Origin: Anabaena sp. UHCC 0187
GTDB taxonomy: Bacteria > Cyanobacteriota > Cyanobacteriia > Cyanobacteriales > Nostocaceae
DNA length: 64,000 nt
Direction of reading: 5' to 3'
Assembly: GCF_009712035.1 (NCBI RefSeq)
Contig: NZ_VILB01000011.1
Coordinates: 571,281-635,280, forward strand
Part shown: positions 40,360 to 50,306 of the stretch, in pieces
Numbering within the stretch: the stretch's first letter is position 1
How the letters are laid out: each line of letters begins with the position of its first letter
Program-made: the position numbers and the translations under genes
The notes under the pieces: model-generated
The model's input: the letters and a program-made list of their open reading frames with translations, nothing else
Database searches by the model: none
What the model was told of the DNA's origin: nothing

Positions 40360-40427
40360 ATAATTTTAATTAGATGGGTTGAATTAAATATCAAATGGTA
40401 TTTGAAAAGTTGCAAAATGAATTTTTA

Positions 40428-40541
40428 ACCCCTCTCCAAACCTCTCCCCTGCAAGGGGAGAGGCTTTAAAATGCCCCGTTTCACAACTTATCTTTTCATG
40501 TCCCCTCTCCTCTTAGGAGAGGGCTAGGGAGAGGTTCTTCT
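40428..40541. repeat. ~114-bp intergenic repeat, copy 1
   Basis: Begins AACCCCTCTCC, includes CTCCCCTGCAAGGGGAG (hairpin) and CTCCTCTTAGGAG, and ends GGGAGAGGTTCTTCT. A diverged copy with the same order lies at 41360-41474 on the other side of the PP2C gene, and a shorter relative at ~17840-17878. Confidence 0.8.
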
Positions 40542-40544
40542 CTA

Positions 40545-41324
40545 CTAAATCTCTTCTTCAAAGAGACACAAAAGCAAAGTCTTATCATCATCAGTGCGAG
40601 AATTTAACCTTTCCGAATTGAGAAAATCAATCACATATTGATCATCATTTCCTCCTGGTTTATCTGTTTCTCGCAAATATTCCTCCAAAGGTTTAAAGAA
40701 TGGCGAATGAGGTTTCCAGTCACTCAAGCGAATTGCCACTTTTTCTAATCCATCAGTAGAAGCACAAATAAACTCCTGCTTTCCTGAAATTACCTGTACC
40801 TGCATTTCCTCCAGCGCATTAGCTGAAGTCACAAAAGTTGTTTCGTTGAAAAATTCCCCCTTATCTGGTTCAAACAATAATTTATATTCTGCATCTTGGG
40901 AACGCACCACCATAAATCCATCCCCAATTTGCATGGCTGCAACCCATTCAGGAGTCGCTATAAAAACTAAAAGAGTACAAGCTAAATCATGAACAGAATA
41001 ATCATTATTATCTGCTTTTTTGTTTAACGCAGTAATAACATCCTTGACAAACTTAGTAAAAACTTCCTTAGCTTCCATTTCCGAAAGTGGTTGAGAAAAA
41101 CCTTGTTTATCAGGAAGTTCATTAATATCAGCAAAGCATTTAATTACAGTTTCTACCGCCAATTCAGAACCAAAATGAGAATATTTAGCACTCCCAGCAC
41201 CATCAGCAACTGCGCCCACAATCACATCATTAAAAATGCGATAATTTCCGCAGTCTTGACAAGGTATTTTTTGCTCTTTATGACTCGTTCCCACAGCATA
41301 ACGCGCAATAGCTTTCCAACCCAC
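40545..41324 (-). CDS. PP2C-family protein phosphatase (YegK-like)
   Basis: 259 aa. Metal-binding PPM motifs: QD at D24, VGAVADGAGSAKYS with D41/G42, later CASTDGLEKVA and GGNDDQYVIDFL. It should dephosphorylate Ser/Thr residues set by the neighbouring kinase. It is the middle gene of the vWA - PP2C - kinase triad, separated from both partners by copies of the same intergenic repeat. Confidence 0.88.
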   Translation of the reverse strand: MGWKAIARYAVGTSHKEQKIPCQDCGNYRIFNDVIVGAVADGAGSAKYSHFGSELAVETVIKCFADINELPDKQGFSQPLSEMEAKEVFTKFVKDVITALNKKADNNDYSVHDLACTLLVFIATPEWVAAMQIGDGFMVVRSQDAEYKLLFEPDKGEFFNETTFVTSANALEEMQVQVISGKQEFICASTDGLEKVAIRLSDWKPHSPFFKPLEEYLRETDKPGGNDDQYVIDFLNSERLNSRTDDDKTLLLCLFEEEI

Positions 41325-41359
41325 AATAAATAAATCCTGTATATTTTATTAGACTTTAT

Positions 41360-41474
41360 AACCCCTCTCCAAAGCACTCCCCTACAAGGTGAGAGGCTTT
41401 AAAACTCCTTGTATGAAAACTCATTTTTTCATGTTCCCTCTCCTCGTAGGAGAGGGTTAGGGAGAGGTTCTTCT
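41360..41474. repeat. ~114-bp intergenic repeat, copy 2
   Basis: Same layout as 40428-40541, with mismatches: AACCCCTCTCC, CTCCCCTACAAGGTGAG, CTCCTCGTAGGAG, GGGAGAGGTTCTTCT. The outer arms can pair as a long stem. Confidence 0.8.
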
Positions 41475-41488
41475 AGCTTATACACCCT

Positions 41489-42145
41489 CTAAGTAGTAAT
41501 TTGCCCCCATCCCACCGGCGGTAATGCTACAGCTTCCCCTACTTTGCCACTAGAAACCCGTTTCATAGAAGTGGAAAGCCAAACAAATAAAGCGCGAAAA
41601 TCTAAGCCATTCAGCGTCACTGGAGGACGTTCTGGAGGGGCAATTTGTCTGAGTTTATTCATATCTGCACCCTGAACACCAACAGTAAAAAACAACATTC
41701 GGCGCTGTGCTTCTTCTTCCCTCACCCTTTGCGCTGCACCTTCCCAAGCATCTGTAGGCGCACCATCGGTAATTAAAAATACCCAAGGACGATAATAGAG
41801 AACACCGTTATCCTTATAAGACTGTTTGCGGGTTTCCAATAAATCCAAGGCGTATTCTATGGCTTCACCCATTGGTGTCACACCATCTGTTTCTAGCTTA
41901 GGCGGTGTAAAATGGTCTATAGTGACAAAATCTTGCGTCAGTTTCACCGGTCCAAAGGTGACAATAGCAACTTCTACACTTAAAGAGGCTTGAGCATCTT
42001 TCATTACATCTTCTTTGAAAGCCGCCAAACCTCTATTTAACTCCTGTATAGGTTTTCCTGACATTGAGCCAGAGGTATCCAGCAAGAGAATTACCGGACA
42101 ACGATTTTCCGGGTTTTCCACGAATTCAGGTAAACCTACTGGCAT
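41489..42145 (-). CDS. vWA domain protein, TerY/YegL type
   Basis: 218 aa, a lone von Willebrand A domain with intact MIDAS: VILLLDTSGSMSGK (D23, S25, S27), DGVTPMGEAI and FLITDGAPTDAW. TerY/YegL proteins are encoded with a PP2C and a kinase in stress-response triads (E. coli yegL-yegK-yegI); the same order is seen here. It probably presents a metal-dependent adhesion surface to partner proteins in the cytoplasm. Confidence 0.88.
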   Translation of the reverse strand: MPVGLPEFVENPENRCPVILLLDTSGSMSGKPIQELNRGLAAFKEDVMKDAQASLSVEVAIVTFGPVKLTQDFVTIDHFTPPKLETDGVTPMGEAIEYALDLLETRKQSYKDNGVLYYRPWVFLITDGAPTDAWEGAAQRVREEEAQRRMLFFTVGVQGADMNKLRQIAPPERPPVTLNGLDFRALFVWLSTSMKRVSSGKVGEAVALPPVGWGQITT

Positions 42146-42425
42146 TTTTGATACTCCTGGTTAATCAAATTGAGATGCAAAATGTATAAACTAGATTTTA
42201 CTTGTTACTACGTAACTTAACATGAGTGTTTGTACGAAATCAATACTTTTATCTTCTACATATAATTTCATATTTCTTGTTTCCCAATATCATAGATAAC
42301 GTTGCTAATTGTATTTTCACAAATCATCAGTCATCTTATTTGATACGAACCGCAGAGGCGCAGAGGACGCAGAGGTAGAGAGGAAAGAGACTGTTAGATT
42401 TTATTTAGCAACGTTATCTTTTTAT

Positions 42426-43652
42426 TTATTCGCTTTTGACGTTTTTACTAAAAAGGCGATAGTACAACCAGGTGCTAAATTCTTTAACGGGAAATAGTAA
42501 ATAAGTTAAGGGATTTACTGTGACAATAATATTTCTAAAATCCCGTTTGGCAAAAAATAAAATTCCCTGTGCAACTTGCGCTGCTGACATCACACCATAG
42601 GGATTTAATTGACTTTTGAAAGGGCCTAAAATTAATTTGCGAATGACACAAGTTTGATCTAATCTCTTGAGGGTGACAATATCCCCTAATGCTCTTTTGC
42701 TCAGTTCATACAAGGGACTTAAAGCTGGGGAAACTTCGGCTTCTGAAGTATTTACCCAAATTTCTTTGGTGGCTTTGTCTTGGGGTCCTGTGACAGTTGC
42801 AGAAAAAATATCTATCAATTCTAAAGCAGAAAAGGTGTTAACTTGATAGGAATTTTGAATGGCGGCAGAAGTTCTATCTCCATAAACATTTACGCCATGA
42901 TTGATAATGAGAATATCAACTTTATTTAAACTTTCTTTTAGTTGAGTTTCATTACCCAATTCCCATTTGACAACTTTGACACGCTCTTGAACTGCGATTT
43001 TTTCAGGATTGGTTGTTAATGCCACAACTTTAGCATTATGCTTTAATAACTCTGCGGCTAATGCTTGTCCTAATGCACCGGAAGCACCTGTTAAAGCTAC
43101 GGTTTTACCCTTTAAAGAAAGTCCTGTTCCTAGGATTTTATCTACTAGGGGAAATACACCACTATAGTAAGCATTCACATCATCAAAATGATGTCGCCAA
43201 TGATAGGTTCTATTTACCCACCAAACGGAGGGAATTGTGTCTAAAGGTCCGGGTAAATGATTGTAGTCTGTGTCTATTGTTCCTTGAAAATATCGCAGAG
43301 ATGCACCGTATAAAAAAGTGACTGCATAAGCAACACCTAACCATAATCCCCATTGATGCGCTAGTAAGGCAATTATTGTTAATATTGTTACTAATATGCC
43401 CGATTCGACGATATCGTGATACAACTGGGAATCTACGTAGGCTTTTTGGGAAATTAAAGTTAAATCCCGACGGTATACAGCATGATGTTTATTATGCCAT
43501 TTGGCTAACCATGTTATTTGATGACACAAAGCATGATAAGCATCTCTGACAACTTCCGCGAGTAAGAGTGAGGAAAATCCCCAGGTTGTGAACTGGATAC
43601 AGTTATTTACTAAAACCGAGTCAATAGTTAAACTTTGAGCCAAAATCATCAT
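42426..43652 (-). CDS. Bifunctional sterol desaturase-type hydroxylase / short-chain dehydrogenase
   Basis: 408 aa. The N-terminal part (~1-180) is a membrane di-iron hydroxylase with His boxes HALCH, HNKHH and HWRHH and several hydrophobic helices. The C-terminal part (~182-400) is an SDR: Rossmann motif LTGASGALGQAL, INHG in place of NNAG, and YELSK as the catalytic Y-x3-K. The fusion suggests hydroxylation followed by oxidation or reduction of a lipid or carotenoid-like substrate, but the substrate is not known. Confidence 0.82.
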   Translation of the reverse strand: MMILAQSLTIDSVLVNNCIQFTTWGFSSLLLAEVVRDAYHALCHQITWLAKWHNKHHAVYRRDLTLISQKAYVDSQLYHDIVESGILVTILTIIALLAHQWGLWLGVAYAVTFLYGASLRYFQGTIDTDYNHLPGPLDTIPSVWWVNRTYHWRHHFDDVNAYYSGVFPLVDKILGTGLSLKGKTVALTGASGALGQALAAELLKHNAKVVALTTNPEKIAVQERVKVVKWELGNETQLKESLNKVDILIINHGVNVYGDRTSAAIQNSYQVNTFSALELIDIFSATVTGPQDKATKEIWVNTSEAEVSPALSPLYELSKRALGDIVTLKRLDQTCVIRKLILGPFKSQLNPYGVMSAAQVAQGILFFAKRDFRNIIVTVNPLTYLLFPVKEFSTWLYYRLFSKNVKSE

Positions 43653-43791
43653 CGTTTCTGTGACACCACTTTTCTTAATTAAACCAAGTTATTACTACTT
43701 TTGTCTAATAAAGTAGTTATTAAAGGTGTAGCACATTGTCCAGATTGATTTTTGGCTCTACTTAACTTTGGCATTTAAGTCTTTTATAAAT

Positions 43792-44253
43792 TTATCCAGG
43801 AAGTGCTTTTTGTAAATTTTCTGGCTGCATGAGGGTTAAATATTGATTGGTCATTTCTGGTATTAAAAATTCGATCATGACTCTATTTTCTAACCAAAAC
43901 TCCATCACATCAAAGAAAGAATCTCGATTACAACGAACAACTCTCCAACCTTCTCTTTGACCAATTGCTTCTATTTTTTCTTGAGTAGAATCAACAGAAA
44001 TAGCGGCATGAGTAGCGGTAAAATGGGCAGGTTGAGAAGTTTCTTTAAACTGAAGATCCTGTTCTCCTTCACCAGGTTGTAAAGTAGTTTGTAATGGATA
44101 AACTTCAATTGCCGTTCCGTTTGTGTCAAAAGATAGCATTACGTAACTACCTGGGTGGGGAGGAAAGGGAGATGCTTTTCCATTCATTACTTCCGCGAGA
44201 ACTTCAGCAACGTGTTGGGGATTTTGAGCAGAAATAGAAAAATGGTGAATCAT
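43792..44253 (-). CDS. VOC (glyoxalase/bleomycin-resistance) superfamily protein
   Basis: 153 aa. Starts IHHFSISAQNPQHVAEVLAE and has a second half THAAISVDS and VMIEFLIPE, the paired beta-alpha-beta-beta-beta modules of VOC proteins. Metal ligands are not all clear, so enzymatic activity is uncertain. No pathway is suggested by neighbours. Confidence 0.65.
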   Translation of the reverse strand: MIHHFSISAQNPQHVAEVLAEVMNGKASPFPPHPGSYVMLSFDTNGTAIEVYPLQTTLQPGEGEQDLQFKETSQPAHFTATHAAISVDSTQEKIEAIGQREGWRVVRCNRDSFFDVMEFWLENRVMIEFLIPEMTNQYLTLMQPENLQKALPG

Positions 44254-44309
44254 ATTATCATTGAAAATTGGGTTTTTCAGTATCTATCATAGCAAAATAA
44301 ATAACTCCA

Positions 44310-44741
44310 TCAATCCCTGATTTGTTCAACTAATCGCTGTTCTAGTAAATCCAATAATCCATCTACATCTTTTCCTATTTCTTGAAAACAGATTTCTGGT
44401 GATGATTTGGGGGCAAATTGAATTAATTTAATTTCCCCTTTGCCAATACCAATCATCACTACTTCTGTTTCGGGTTTGTTGTTATCAATAATTCCTAAAA
44501 TTTCTTGCAGACGATTTTCAACTCGCTCATTTAGTTTTTCTATTTCAGATTGGGGACAATAGACAAAATGGGGAGTTGGTTGTAAATCAATACCAATGGT
44601 TCCCTGACTATTACCATTTTCTAACCACAATCCCCAAAAAAGTGCAGCTAGTTCTGGTTGATTGTTTTTGACAAATCTATCTAACTGTCCTCGCCATTTA
44701 TTCTCTGCTGTTTCGGGTTGGGGAATACTAAACATGATCAT
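44310..44741 (-). CDS. Conserved cyanobacterial protein, possibly CcmS-like
   Basis: 143 aa. Soluble, alpha/beta, with conserved-looking ELAALFWGLWLENG, GIDLQPTPHFVYCP and VVMIGIGKGEIKLIQF. I recall similar proteins being named beta-carboxysome assembly chaperone CcmS, but I cannot verify it here; treat as hypothetical. An ATG two codons in is an alternative start. It lies 20 bp after the ABC exporter gene. Confidence 0.5.
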   Translation of the reverse strand: MIMFSIPQPETAENKWRGQLDRFVKNNQPELAALFWGLWLENGNSQGTIGIDLQPTPHFVYCPQSEIEKLNERVENRLQEILGIIDNNKPETEVVMIGIGKGEIKLIQFAPKSSPEICFQEIGKDVDGLLDLLEQRLVEQIRD

Positions 44742-44761
44742 TAATTTGTAATTTTATTTTT

Positions 44762-46570
44762 CTATTTTAACCCAGATTGCACACGCCAGAGACTGGTGTA
44801 AATGCCATTTTTCTCTAACAGTTGCTCATGAGTTCCTGCTTCTACTAATTTGCCATGTTCCATGACATAAATACAATCAGCATTGCGAATGGTGGAAAGA
44901 CGGTGAGCGATCGCTATTGTAGTCCGATTCACGGTAATCCGTTCTAAAGAACGCTGAATGGCGGCTTCTGTTTCATTATCTACCGCTGAGGTAGCTTCAT
45001 CTAAGATCAAAATTGGTGGATCTTTTAATACTGCGCGAGCAATTGCAATCCGTTGTCTTTGTCCCCCAGATAACTTTTGCCCCCGTTCCCCCACAATTGT
45101 CTCATAACCTTGGGGCAAACTCATAATAAAATCATGGGCTTCGGCTATTTTTGCCGCCATGATGATATTTTCATTGGTAGCGGTAAAAGTCCCATAGGCT
45201 ATATTTTCTCCCACTGTACCATGAAATAAAAATACATCCTGACTAACCAAACCAATAGCCCGGCGTAAATCTCGCAAATTTAATTTTTGTAAGTCAATAC
45301 CATCAAGAGTAATTTTACCATTTTGCACTTCATAAAAACGCAGCAAGAGTTTAACTAAGGTACTTTTTCCTGAACCTGTTGAACCCACAATGGCAATGGT
45401 ATTTCCTGCGGGAATTTCTAAAGATAAATTGTGAATAATTGGGGTTCTATTATGATAAGCAAAACTCACATTTTTAAATTCTAAAGCCCCCCGAATCATA
45501 TCTACAGGTAAATCAATATTTCCGGGATGAATTTCAATGGGAGTATCTAACAAATCCATCACTCGATTAGTAGAAGCCATAGCCCTTTGATATAAATCAA
45601 AAGTATCGCCTAATCTTGTTAATGGCCATAGCAAAAGCTGGACTAAAAATATTAAAGAACTATACGCACCTACAGCTAATCTGCCCGCTACTGCTTCCAT
45701 TCCGCCAAATAATAGCAAGATTGTAAAAGCTATTAAAATGAACATCCGAATTACCGGAATATAACCGGCAGATAACGCAATTGCTTTAGCATTACTTTGA
45801 CGATAAGCATTACTTTCCGATTCTACACGGGCGGCTTCATAATCTTCCGCTGTAAAACTTTTAATTGTGGTAATTCCACTTAAATTATTAGATAATCTAC
45901 TATTGAGTAAACCTACTTTTTCCCGAACCTCAGCATAACGAGGAGCAAGAAACTTCTGGAAAATCACCGAACCACCGAGAATAAATGGCATGGGCAAAAT
46001 TGCCATCCCAGCCACACTAGGAGCTAAAATAAAGAAAGCACCGCCAACAATAATAATAGTTGTCGTTACTTGGATAATGTCATTTGCACCTACATCCAAA
46101 AATCGCTCTAATTGGTTAATATCATCACTCAAGATAGACATTAAACCACCGGTACTGCGTTCTTCAAAATAAGCTAATTCTAATTCTTGTAAGTGTTTAT
46201 ATGCGTCCAGTCGTAAATTATGCTGAATATTTTGTCCCAAATTGCGCCATAGTAATTTATAGGCATATTCCAACAATGACTCTAATACCCAAGTAATCAC
46301 CGTCAACAAGGATAAAATCAGAAATTGCCCATAAATGTCTTTTACACCTAATCGGGCAATGATAGAATCCTGTTGCTTGACTACCACATCTACCGCAATC
46401 CCAATTAATACTGGTGGTGCTAAGTCAAAAACTTTATTGAGGATAGAAGCGCCAATGGCCAGCCGAATTTGTTTAATATACTTGTGTCCATAGTTAAATA
46501 GACGCTGGAGGGGACTGATAGAATGTTTACGCCTTTTGGATAATCGGGGAGATTTGAATGTTATAGCCAC
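44762..46570 (-). CDS. ABC exporter, fused permease and ATPase (MsbA-like)
   Basis: 602 aa half-transporter. Six membrane helices in ~35-330, then an ATPase with Walker [10 protein letters not shown], signature LSGGQRQR and Walker [13 protein letters not shown]. It would work as a homodimer exporting lipid or another hydrophobic compound. The substrate is not indicated. Immediately downstream are the CcmS-like and VOC genes on the same strand. Confidence 0.92.
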   Translation of the reverse strand: MAITFKSPRLSKRRKHSISPLQRLFNYGHKYIKQIRLAIGASILNKVFDLAPPVLIGIAVDVVVKQQDSIIARLGVKDIYGQFLILSLLTVITWVLESLLEYAYKLLWRNLGQNIQHNLRLDAYKHLQELELAYFEERSTGGLMSILSDDINQLERFLDVGANDIIQVTTTIIIVGGAFFILAPSVAGMAILPMPFILGGSVIFQKFLAPRYAEVREKVGLLNSRLSNNLSGITTIKSFTAEDYEAARVESESNAYRQSNAKAIALSAGYIPVIRMFILIAFTILLLFGGMEAVAGRLAVGAYSSLIFLVQLLLWPLTRLGDTFDLYQRAMASTNRVMDLLDTPIEIHPGNIDLPVDMIRGALEFKNVSFAYHNRTPIIHNLSLEIPAGNTIAIVGSTGSGKSTLVKLLLRFYEVQNGKITLDGIDLQKLNLRDLRRAIGLVSQDVFLFHGTVGENIAYGTFTATNENIIMAAKIAEAHDFIMSLPQGYETIVGERGQKLSGGQRQRIAIARAVLKDPPILILDEATSAVDNETEAAIQRSLERITVNRTTIAIAHRLSTIRNADCIYVMEHGKLVEAGTHEQLLEKNGIYTSLWRVQSGLK

Positions 46571-47055
46571 ATCAATTGCTAATTACTTGCAACTAATATT
46601 ACCACATAATCGAGTTGATTTGTTATCAATATTGAAGCTATAGATACAGTTATCTTCCTTTAGGAATATATTGGTATATCTCGTCATCAAACTTTGATTC
46701 TTGACTATTCTCAGATCCATCTGTGTTATTGTAATTAAAATGCCGCGTATAGGCAGGAGAGATGATATTGAAAAATTGGTAACTTCTAATTTGGCAAACT
46801 ACAGTTTTCGGAATTATATTAGAAAAATGTTGTCATCAAAATTATTGTCCCCACCATCAACCACCAGGGTACAGTAACAGCGAAAAATGTCAGATGTGCT
46901 AATCTTCAGTGAAGACTCCGAATGCAGCATTTATTTCCTGCTTAAACTGAGGAAATATCCCATATCAATCTTGATTTTGTTCAAAAATGCTAGTAATGTG
47001 AGCAAATCTCACTCCCACAACCTGAACCAGACGTAACACTAGACAAATCAATATT
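46571..47055. other. 485-bp gene-free region between divergent genes
   Basis: Separates the ABC exporter (minus) and the DUF1824 gene (plus). No gene, repeat or RNA was recognised; a 45-codon plus-strand frame near 46740 has no ribosome-binding site or family match. Confidence 0.5.
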
Positions 47056-47472
47056 ATGTCTACTCCCAATCATCAGCAACTCTCACTCCCAGAAGCCAAG
47101 AAAATACTCAACAAATTTAACTGTCTGGATATTGCCCCCATTCTCAAACCATCGGAAAAAATTGTCACCAGTGAGGCATTGATTTTTCTCACCAGTCTGT
47201 CAGATTATCAAATCTTAGGTATTTGTGCTGATACAGCGGAAGAGGGAATTTTAGCAATGAAAACCTATTCTCGCGCTTTAGGTTATCAAGCACCAACTGA
47301 TTTACCACAGCCAGAAGGCCCAGTTTACATCAAGTTAAATGGTAAAAATGGCTTGTGTTATCTCGATTCCTATGCTGGACATCATCGGGGAGTGTTAGTA
47401 TCTTGCCAGTCTTATCAAGAGGGAGGAGTTAACGAGATGTATGGACATTTACCCCTCGATTTATTTGTCTAG
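47056..47472 (+). CDS. DUF1824 family protein
   Basis: 138 aa. Features of this cyanobacterial family: LTSLSDYQILGICADT, GPVYIKLNGKNGLCYLD and HHRGVLVSCQS. Soluble, no known activity. It is followed after 70 bp by an ABC-F ATPase gene. Confidence 0.8.
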   Translation: MSTPNHQQLSLPEAKKILNKFNCLDIAPILKPSEKIVTSEALIFLTSLSDYQILGICADTAEEGILAMKTYSRALGYQAPTDLPQPEGPVYIKLNGKNGLCYLDSYAGHHRGVLVSCQSYQEGGVNEMYGHLPLDLFV

Positions 47473-47542
47473 AATTTCATTTACAATCATCTGTATGGTG
47501 GGCTATGCCCACCTATTTCTTAATCACTAATTACCAGATAAT

Positions 47543-49447
47543 ATGAGCATTGTTACACTCCAGTCAGTTAAAAAAGATTTTGGAATTAAAGAACTTTTAA
47601 AAGATGCCAATTTTAGCCTTGATACTAATGATAAAGTTGGTTTAATTGGAACTAACGGTTCTGGTAAATCAACGTTATTAAAAATGATTGCCAAACTAGA
47701 ATCAATTGATAGTGGGCAAATTTTAGTGAATTCTGGGGCGAAAATTGTTTACTTGCCGCAACAGCCAGATATGGACGAAAATCACACTGTTTTAGAACAG
47801 GTATTCGCTGACAGTGGTGAACAAATGAACCTAGTCAAAGAGTATGAAGAATTATCTGATAAATTGGCACATTATCCCGATGATAGTCAGTTAATGTCTC
47901 GCCTTTCTACTGTGATGGAGCGCATGGATGCAACTGGTGCATGGGAAGTAGAAACTAACGCCAAAATCATTTTAACAAAGTTAGGAATTGTTGATTTTGA
48001 TGTGAAAGTTGGCACATTATCAGGGGGATATCGCAAGCGAATTGCTTTAGCAGCAGCCTTGATATCAGAACCTGATTTATTATTAATGGATGAACCAACA
48101 AACCATCTTGATGCTCTTTCTGTAGAATGGTTACAAAGTTATTTAAATCGCTATCGAGGCGCACTTTTATTAATTACTCATGATCGTTATTTTTTAGATA
48201 AAGTTACTAATAGAATTATCGAAATTGATCGAGGTGATATTTACAATTACACAGGTAATTATTCCTATTATCTAGAAAAGAAAGCCTTAGCTGAAGAATC
48301 GGCTGTTAGCACTCAACGTAAACATCAAGGTCTTTTACGTCGGGAATTAGAATGGTTGAAAAAAGGACCAAAAGCTAGAAGTACCAAACAAAAAGCCAGA
48401 ATTGATCGCGCTCATGAATTGAGAGATACTGAGTTTAAAGAAATTAATGGTAAGGTTGATATTTCTACCGTTGGCCGACGGATTGGTAAGAAGGTTATTG
48501 AACTCAAAAATGTTAGTAAAGCCTATAATAACAGAACTTTAATTCATAATTTTACTTATGAATTTAGTCCAGAAGATCGGATTGGTATTATTGGCGGTAA
48601 TGGTGCAGGTAAATCCACTTTAATGGATATTATGACCGCCAGAATTAAACCAGATTCCGGTAGTGTGGAAATTGGGAGTACAATTCATATTGGTTATTTT
48701 AACCAGCATTCAGAAGAATTGTTAACGGCGGTAGATGATGATCAACGTGTGATTGATTATATTAAGGAAGAAGGCGAATTTATTCAAATATCCGACGGGA
48801 CAAAAATCAGTGCTTCCCAAATGTTAGAGAGATTTTTGTTTCCGGGAAATCAACAATATGCACCCATTAATAAACTTTCTGGAGGAGAAAAACGCCGTTT
48901 ATTTTTATTGCGGATTCTCATTAGTGCGCCAAATGTCTTGATTTTAGATGAACCAACTAATGATTTAGATGTGCAGACATTAGCGGTATTAGAAGACTAT
49001 TTAGAGGATTTTAATGGTTGTGTAATTGTAGTTTCTCATGATCGTTACTTTTTAGATCGGACTGTAGATAGAATTTTTGCTTTGGAAGAAGGGGGAGGTT
49101 TACGTCAATATCCGGGGAATTATTCCATCTATTTAGATTATAAAAAAGCTGAGGAAGCAGAAAAACAAGAACCACCAAAAACTGTAATTGCCGAAAAGGT
49201 TATATCTCCAGTTGCAGAGACTAAAAAAGCCCGGAGGTTATCCAATTGGGAAAGACGGGAATTTGAGGAATTAGAAGGAAAAATTGCCAAGTTAGAAGCA
49301 GAGAAAACAGCAGCCGAAAGGAAATTAGCAACTGTGGCTGGAAATTATAGCCAAGTGCAGAAGCTATATGAAGAGGTGGAAACGCTGAAGAAAAATATTG
49401 ATTTGTCCACAGAACGCTGGTTAGAATTAGCGGAAATGGATTCTTAA
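47543..49447 (+). CDS. ABC-F family ATPase (Uup-like)
   Basis: 634 aa, two ABC domains and no membrane segment. Walker A motifs GTNGSGKST and GGNGAGKST, signatures LSGGYRKR and LSGGEKRR, Walker B LLLMDEPTNHLD and VLILDEPTNDLD. The linker KKGPKARSTKQKARI and a C-terminal coiled coil (~540-634) match Uup-type members, which act on ribosomes or nucleic acids. Confidence 0.9.
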   Translation: MSIVTLQSVKKDFGIKELLKDANFSLDTNDKVGLIGTNGSGKSTLLKMIAKLESIDSGQILVNSGAKIVYLPQQPDMDENHTVLEQVFADSGEQMNLVKEYEELSDKLAHYPDDSQLMSRLSTVMERMDATGAWEVETNAKIILTKLGIVDFDVKVGTLSGGYRKRIALAAALISEPDLLLMDEPTNHLDALSVEWLQSYLNRYRGALLLITHDRYFLDKVTNRIIEIDRGDIYNYTGNYSYYLEKKALAEESAVSTQRKHQGLLRRELEWLKKGPKARSTKQKARIDRAHELRDTEFKEINGKVDISTVGRRIGKKVIELKNVSKAYNNRTLIHNFTYEFSPEDRIGIIGGNGAGKSTLMDIMTARIKPDSGSVEIGSTIHIGYFNQHSEELLTAVDDDQRVIDYIKEEGEFIQISDGTKISASQMLERFLFPGNQQYAPINKLSGGEKRRLFLLRILISAPNVLILDEPTNDLDVQTLAVLEDYLEDFNGCVIVVSHDRYFLDRTVDRIFALEEGGGLRQYPGNYSIYLDYKKAEEAEKQEPPKTVIAEKVISPVAETKKARRLSNWERREFEELEGKIAKLEAEKTAAERKLATVAGNYSQVQKLYEEVETLKKNIDLSTERWLELAEMDS

Positions 49448-49477
49448 GTTGATTATCTAGTGACTATGCGCTGCGAT

Positions 49478-49819
49478 TTAAATAACCGGACGTACCACGC
49501 GAATTAATTTGCCTGGCAACGTTCCCTCTACTTTCACAGCCTCATCAATCCGTGCAGAAAATTGTTCCCAGTTTCGATTGTTCGTACAAACAACAATACC
49601 GAAATGATGATCATTTTGACGATGCAAACGGATAAAATCACCTCTATTGATAGTTAATATCGCTCTCTCTTGACCTATCGCAAAAGCCAATACCTCATCA
49701 TCAGGTATCCGTTGATTAGCACTTCCCGCCTCTTGAACCGTCAAAACGTCATGCCCCAAACTCCGTAACAATTCCACAACTTGAAAAGGAAACTGCTCAT
49801 CCGCATAAAAACGTGCCAT
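49478..49819 (-). CDS. DUF5615 PIN-like toxin
   Basis: 113 aa. Begins ARFYADEQFP with Asp 7, then LGHDVLTVQEAG, DDEVLAFA and ILTINRGDF, the Mut7-C/PIN-like pattern of DUF5615. These are predicted ribonuclease toxins. It starts 3 bp after the DUF433 gene stop, the usual toxin-antitoxin arrangement. Confidence 0.85.
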   Translation of the reverse strand: MARFYADEQFPFQVVELLRSLGHDVLTVQEAGSANQRIPDDEVLAFAIGQERAILTINRGDFIRLHRQNDHHFGIVVCTNNRNWEQFSARIDEAVKVEGTLPGKLIRVVRPVI

Positions 49820-49822
49820 CTT

Positions 49823-50149
49823 CTAAGCTGCCTCATTCTGCTCAATCGCCAATTCCATCTCATCAGGATAAGCCTCTGCATATACCCAAGCATTTCCTAA
49901 ATCCGTAGCTGTAATCGTTGGATAGCTCATTAAAAGGTCAACATCACTATATCCAAGACGGCGAGCCTCTACAAGCACCCAGACAGGAATCCGCGTATTC
50001 GCAATGCAAGCCTCTCCACCACAGATTCTAGGCGTTTTCTCAATTCCCTGCCAATTGCTACCCAGACTTTGAGCAAGTAACTGGATAACCTGTACTTTTT
50101 CACTAGGTCTGAGGGCAAGAAGTTGTTGTTCTAACTCTTTGACAATCAC
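49823..50149 (-). CDS. DUF433 antitoxin
   Basis: 108 aa. The C-terminal DUF433 domain has RICGGEACIANTRIPVWVLVE and LLMSYPTITATDLGNAW, a winged-helix antitoxin fold. The N-terminal ~35 residues are an added helical segment. It precedes the DUF5615 toxin with 3-bp spacing; autorepression of the pair is expected. Confidence 0.87.
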   Translation of the reverse strand: MIVKELEQQLLALRPSEKVQVIQLLAQSLGSNWQGIEKTPRICGGEACIANTRIPVWVLVEARRLGYSDVDLLMSYPTITATDLGNAWVYAEAYPDEMELAIEQNEAA

Positions 50150-50306
50150 AGGTGTAAATCCTTATAACGTTTTAGCAATCTACATTTACTATTTTATATC
50201 TTAATGGTATCTATAATTAATGGAGATTGCATAATTTTTATTTGTTATTTGAGGAATTGGGGATAATTTTATTTTATTATATAAATATAATATAAAAAAA
50301 CTTCCT

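Noticed and set aside
42309-42497. 62-codon plus-strand frame
   Set aside because: Its centre is the dispersed CGCAGAGG repeat and its end overlaps the desaturase-SDR gene.
46740-46880. 45-codon plus-strand frame in the gap before DUF1824
   Set aside because: No ribosome-binding site, no family resemblance and low-complexity Ser/Pro end.
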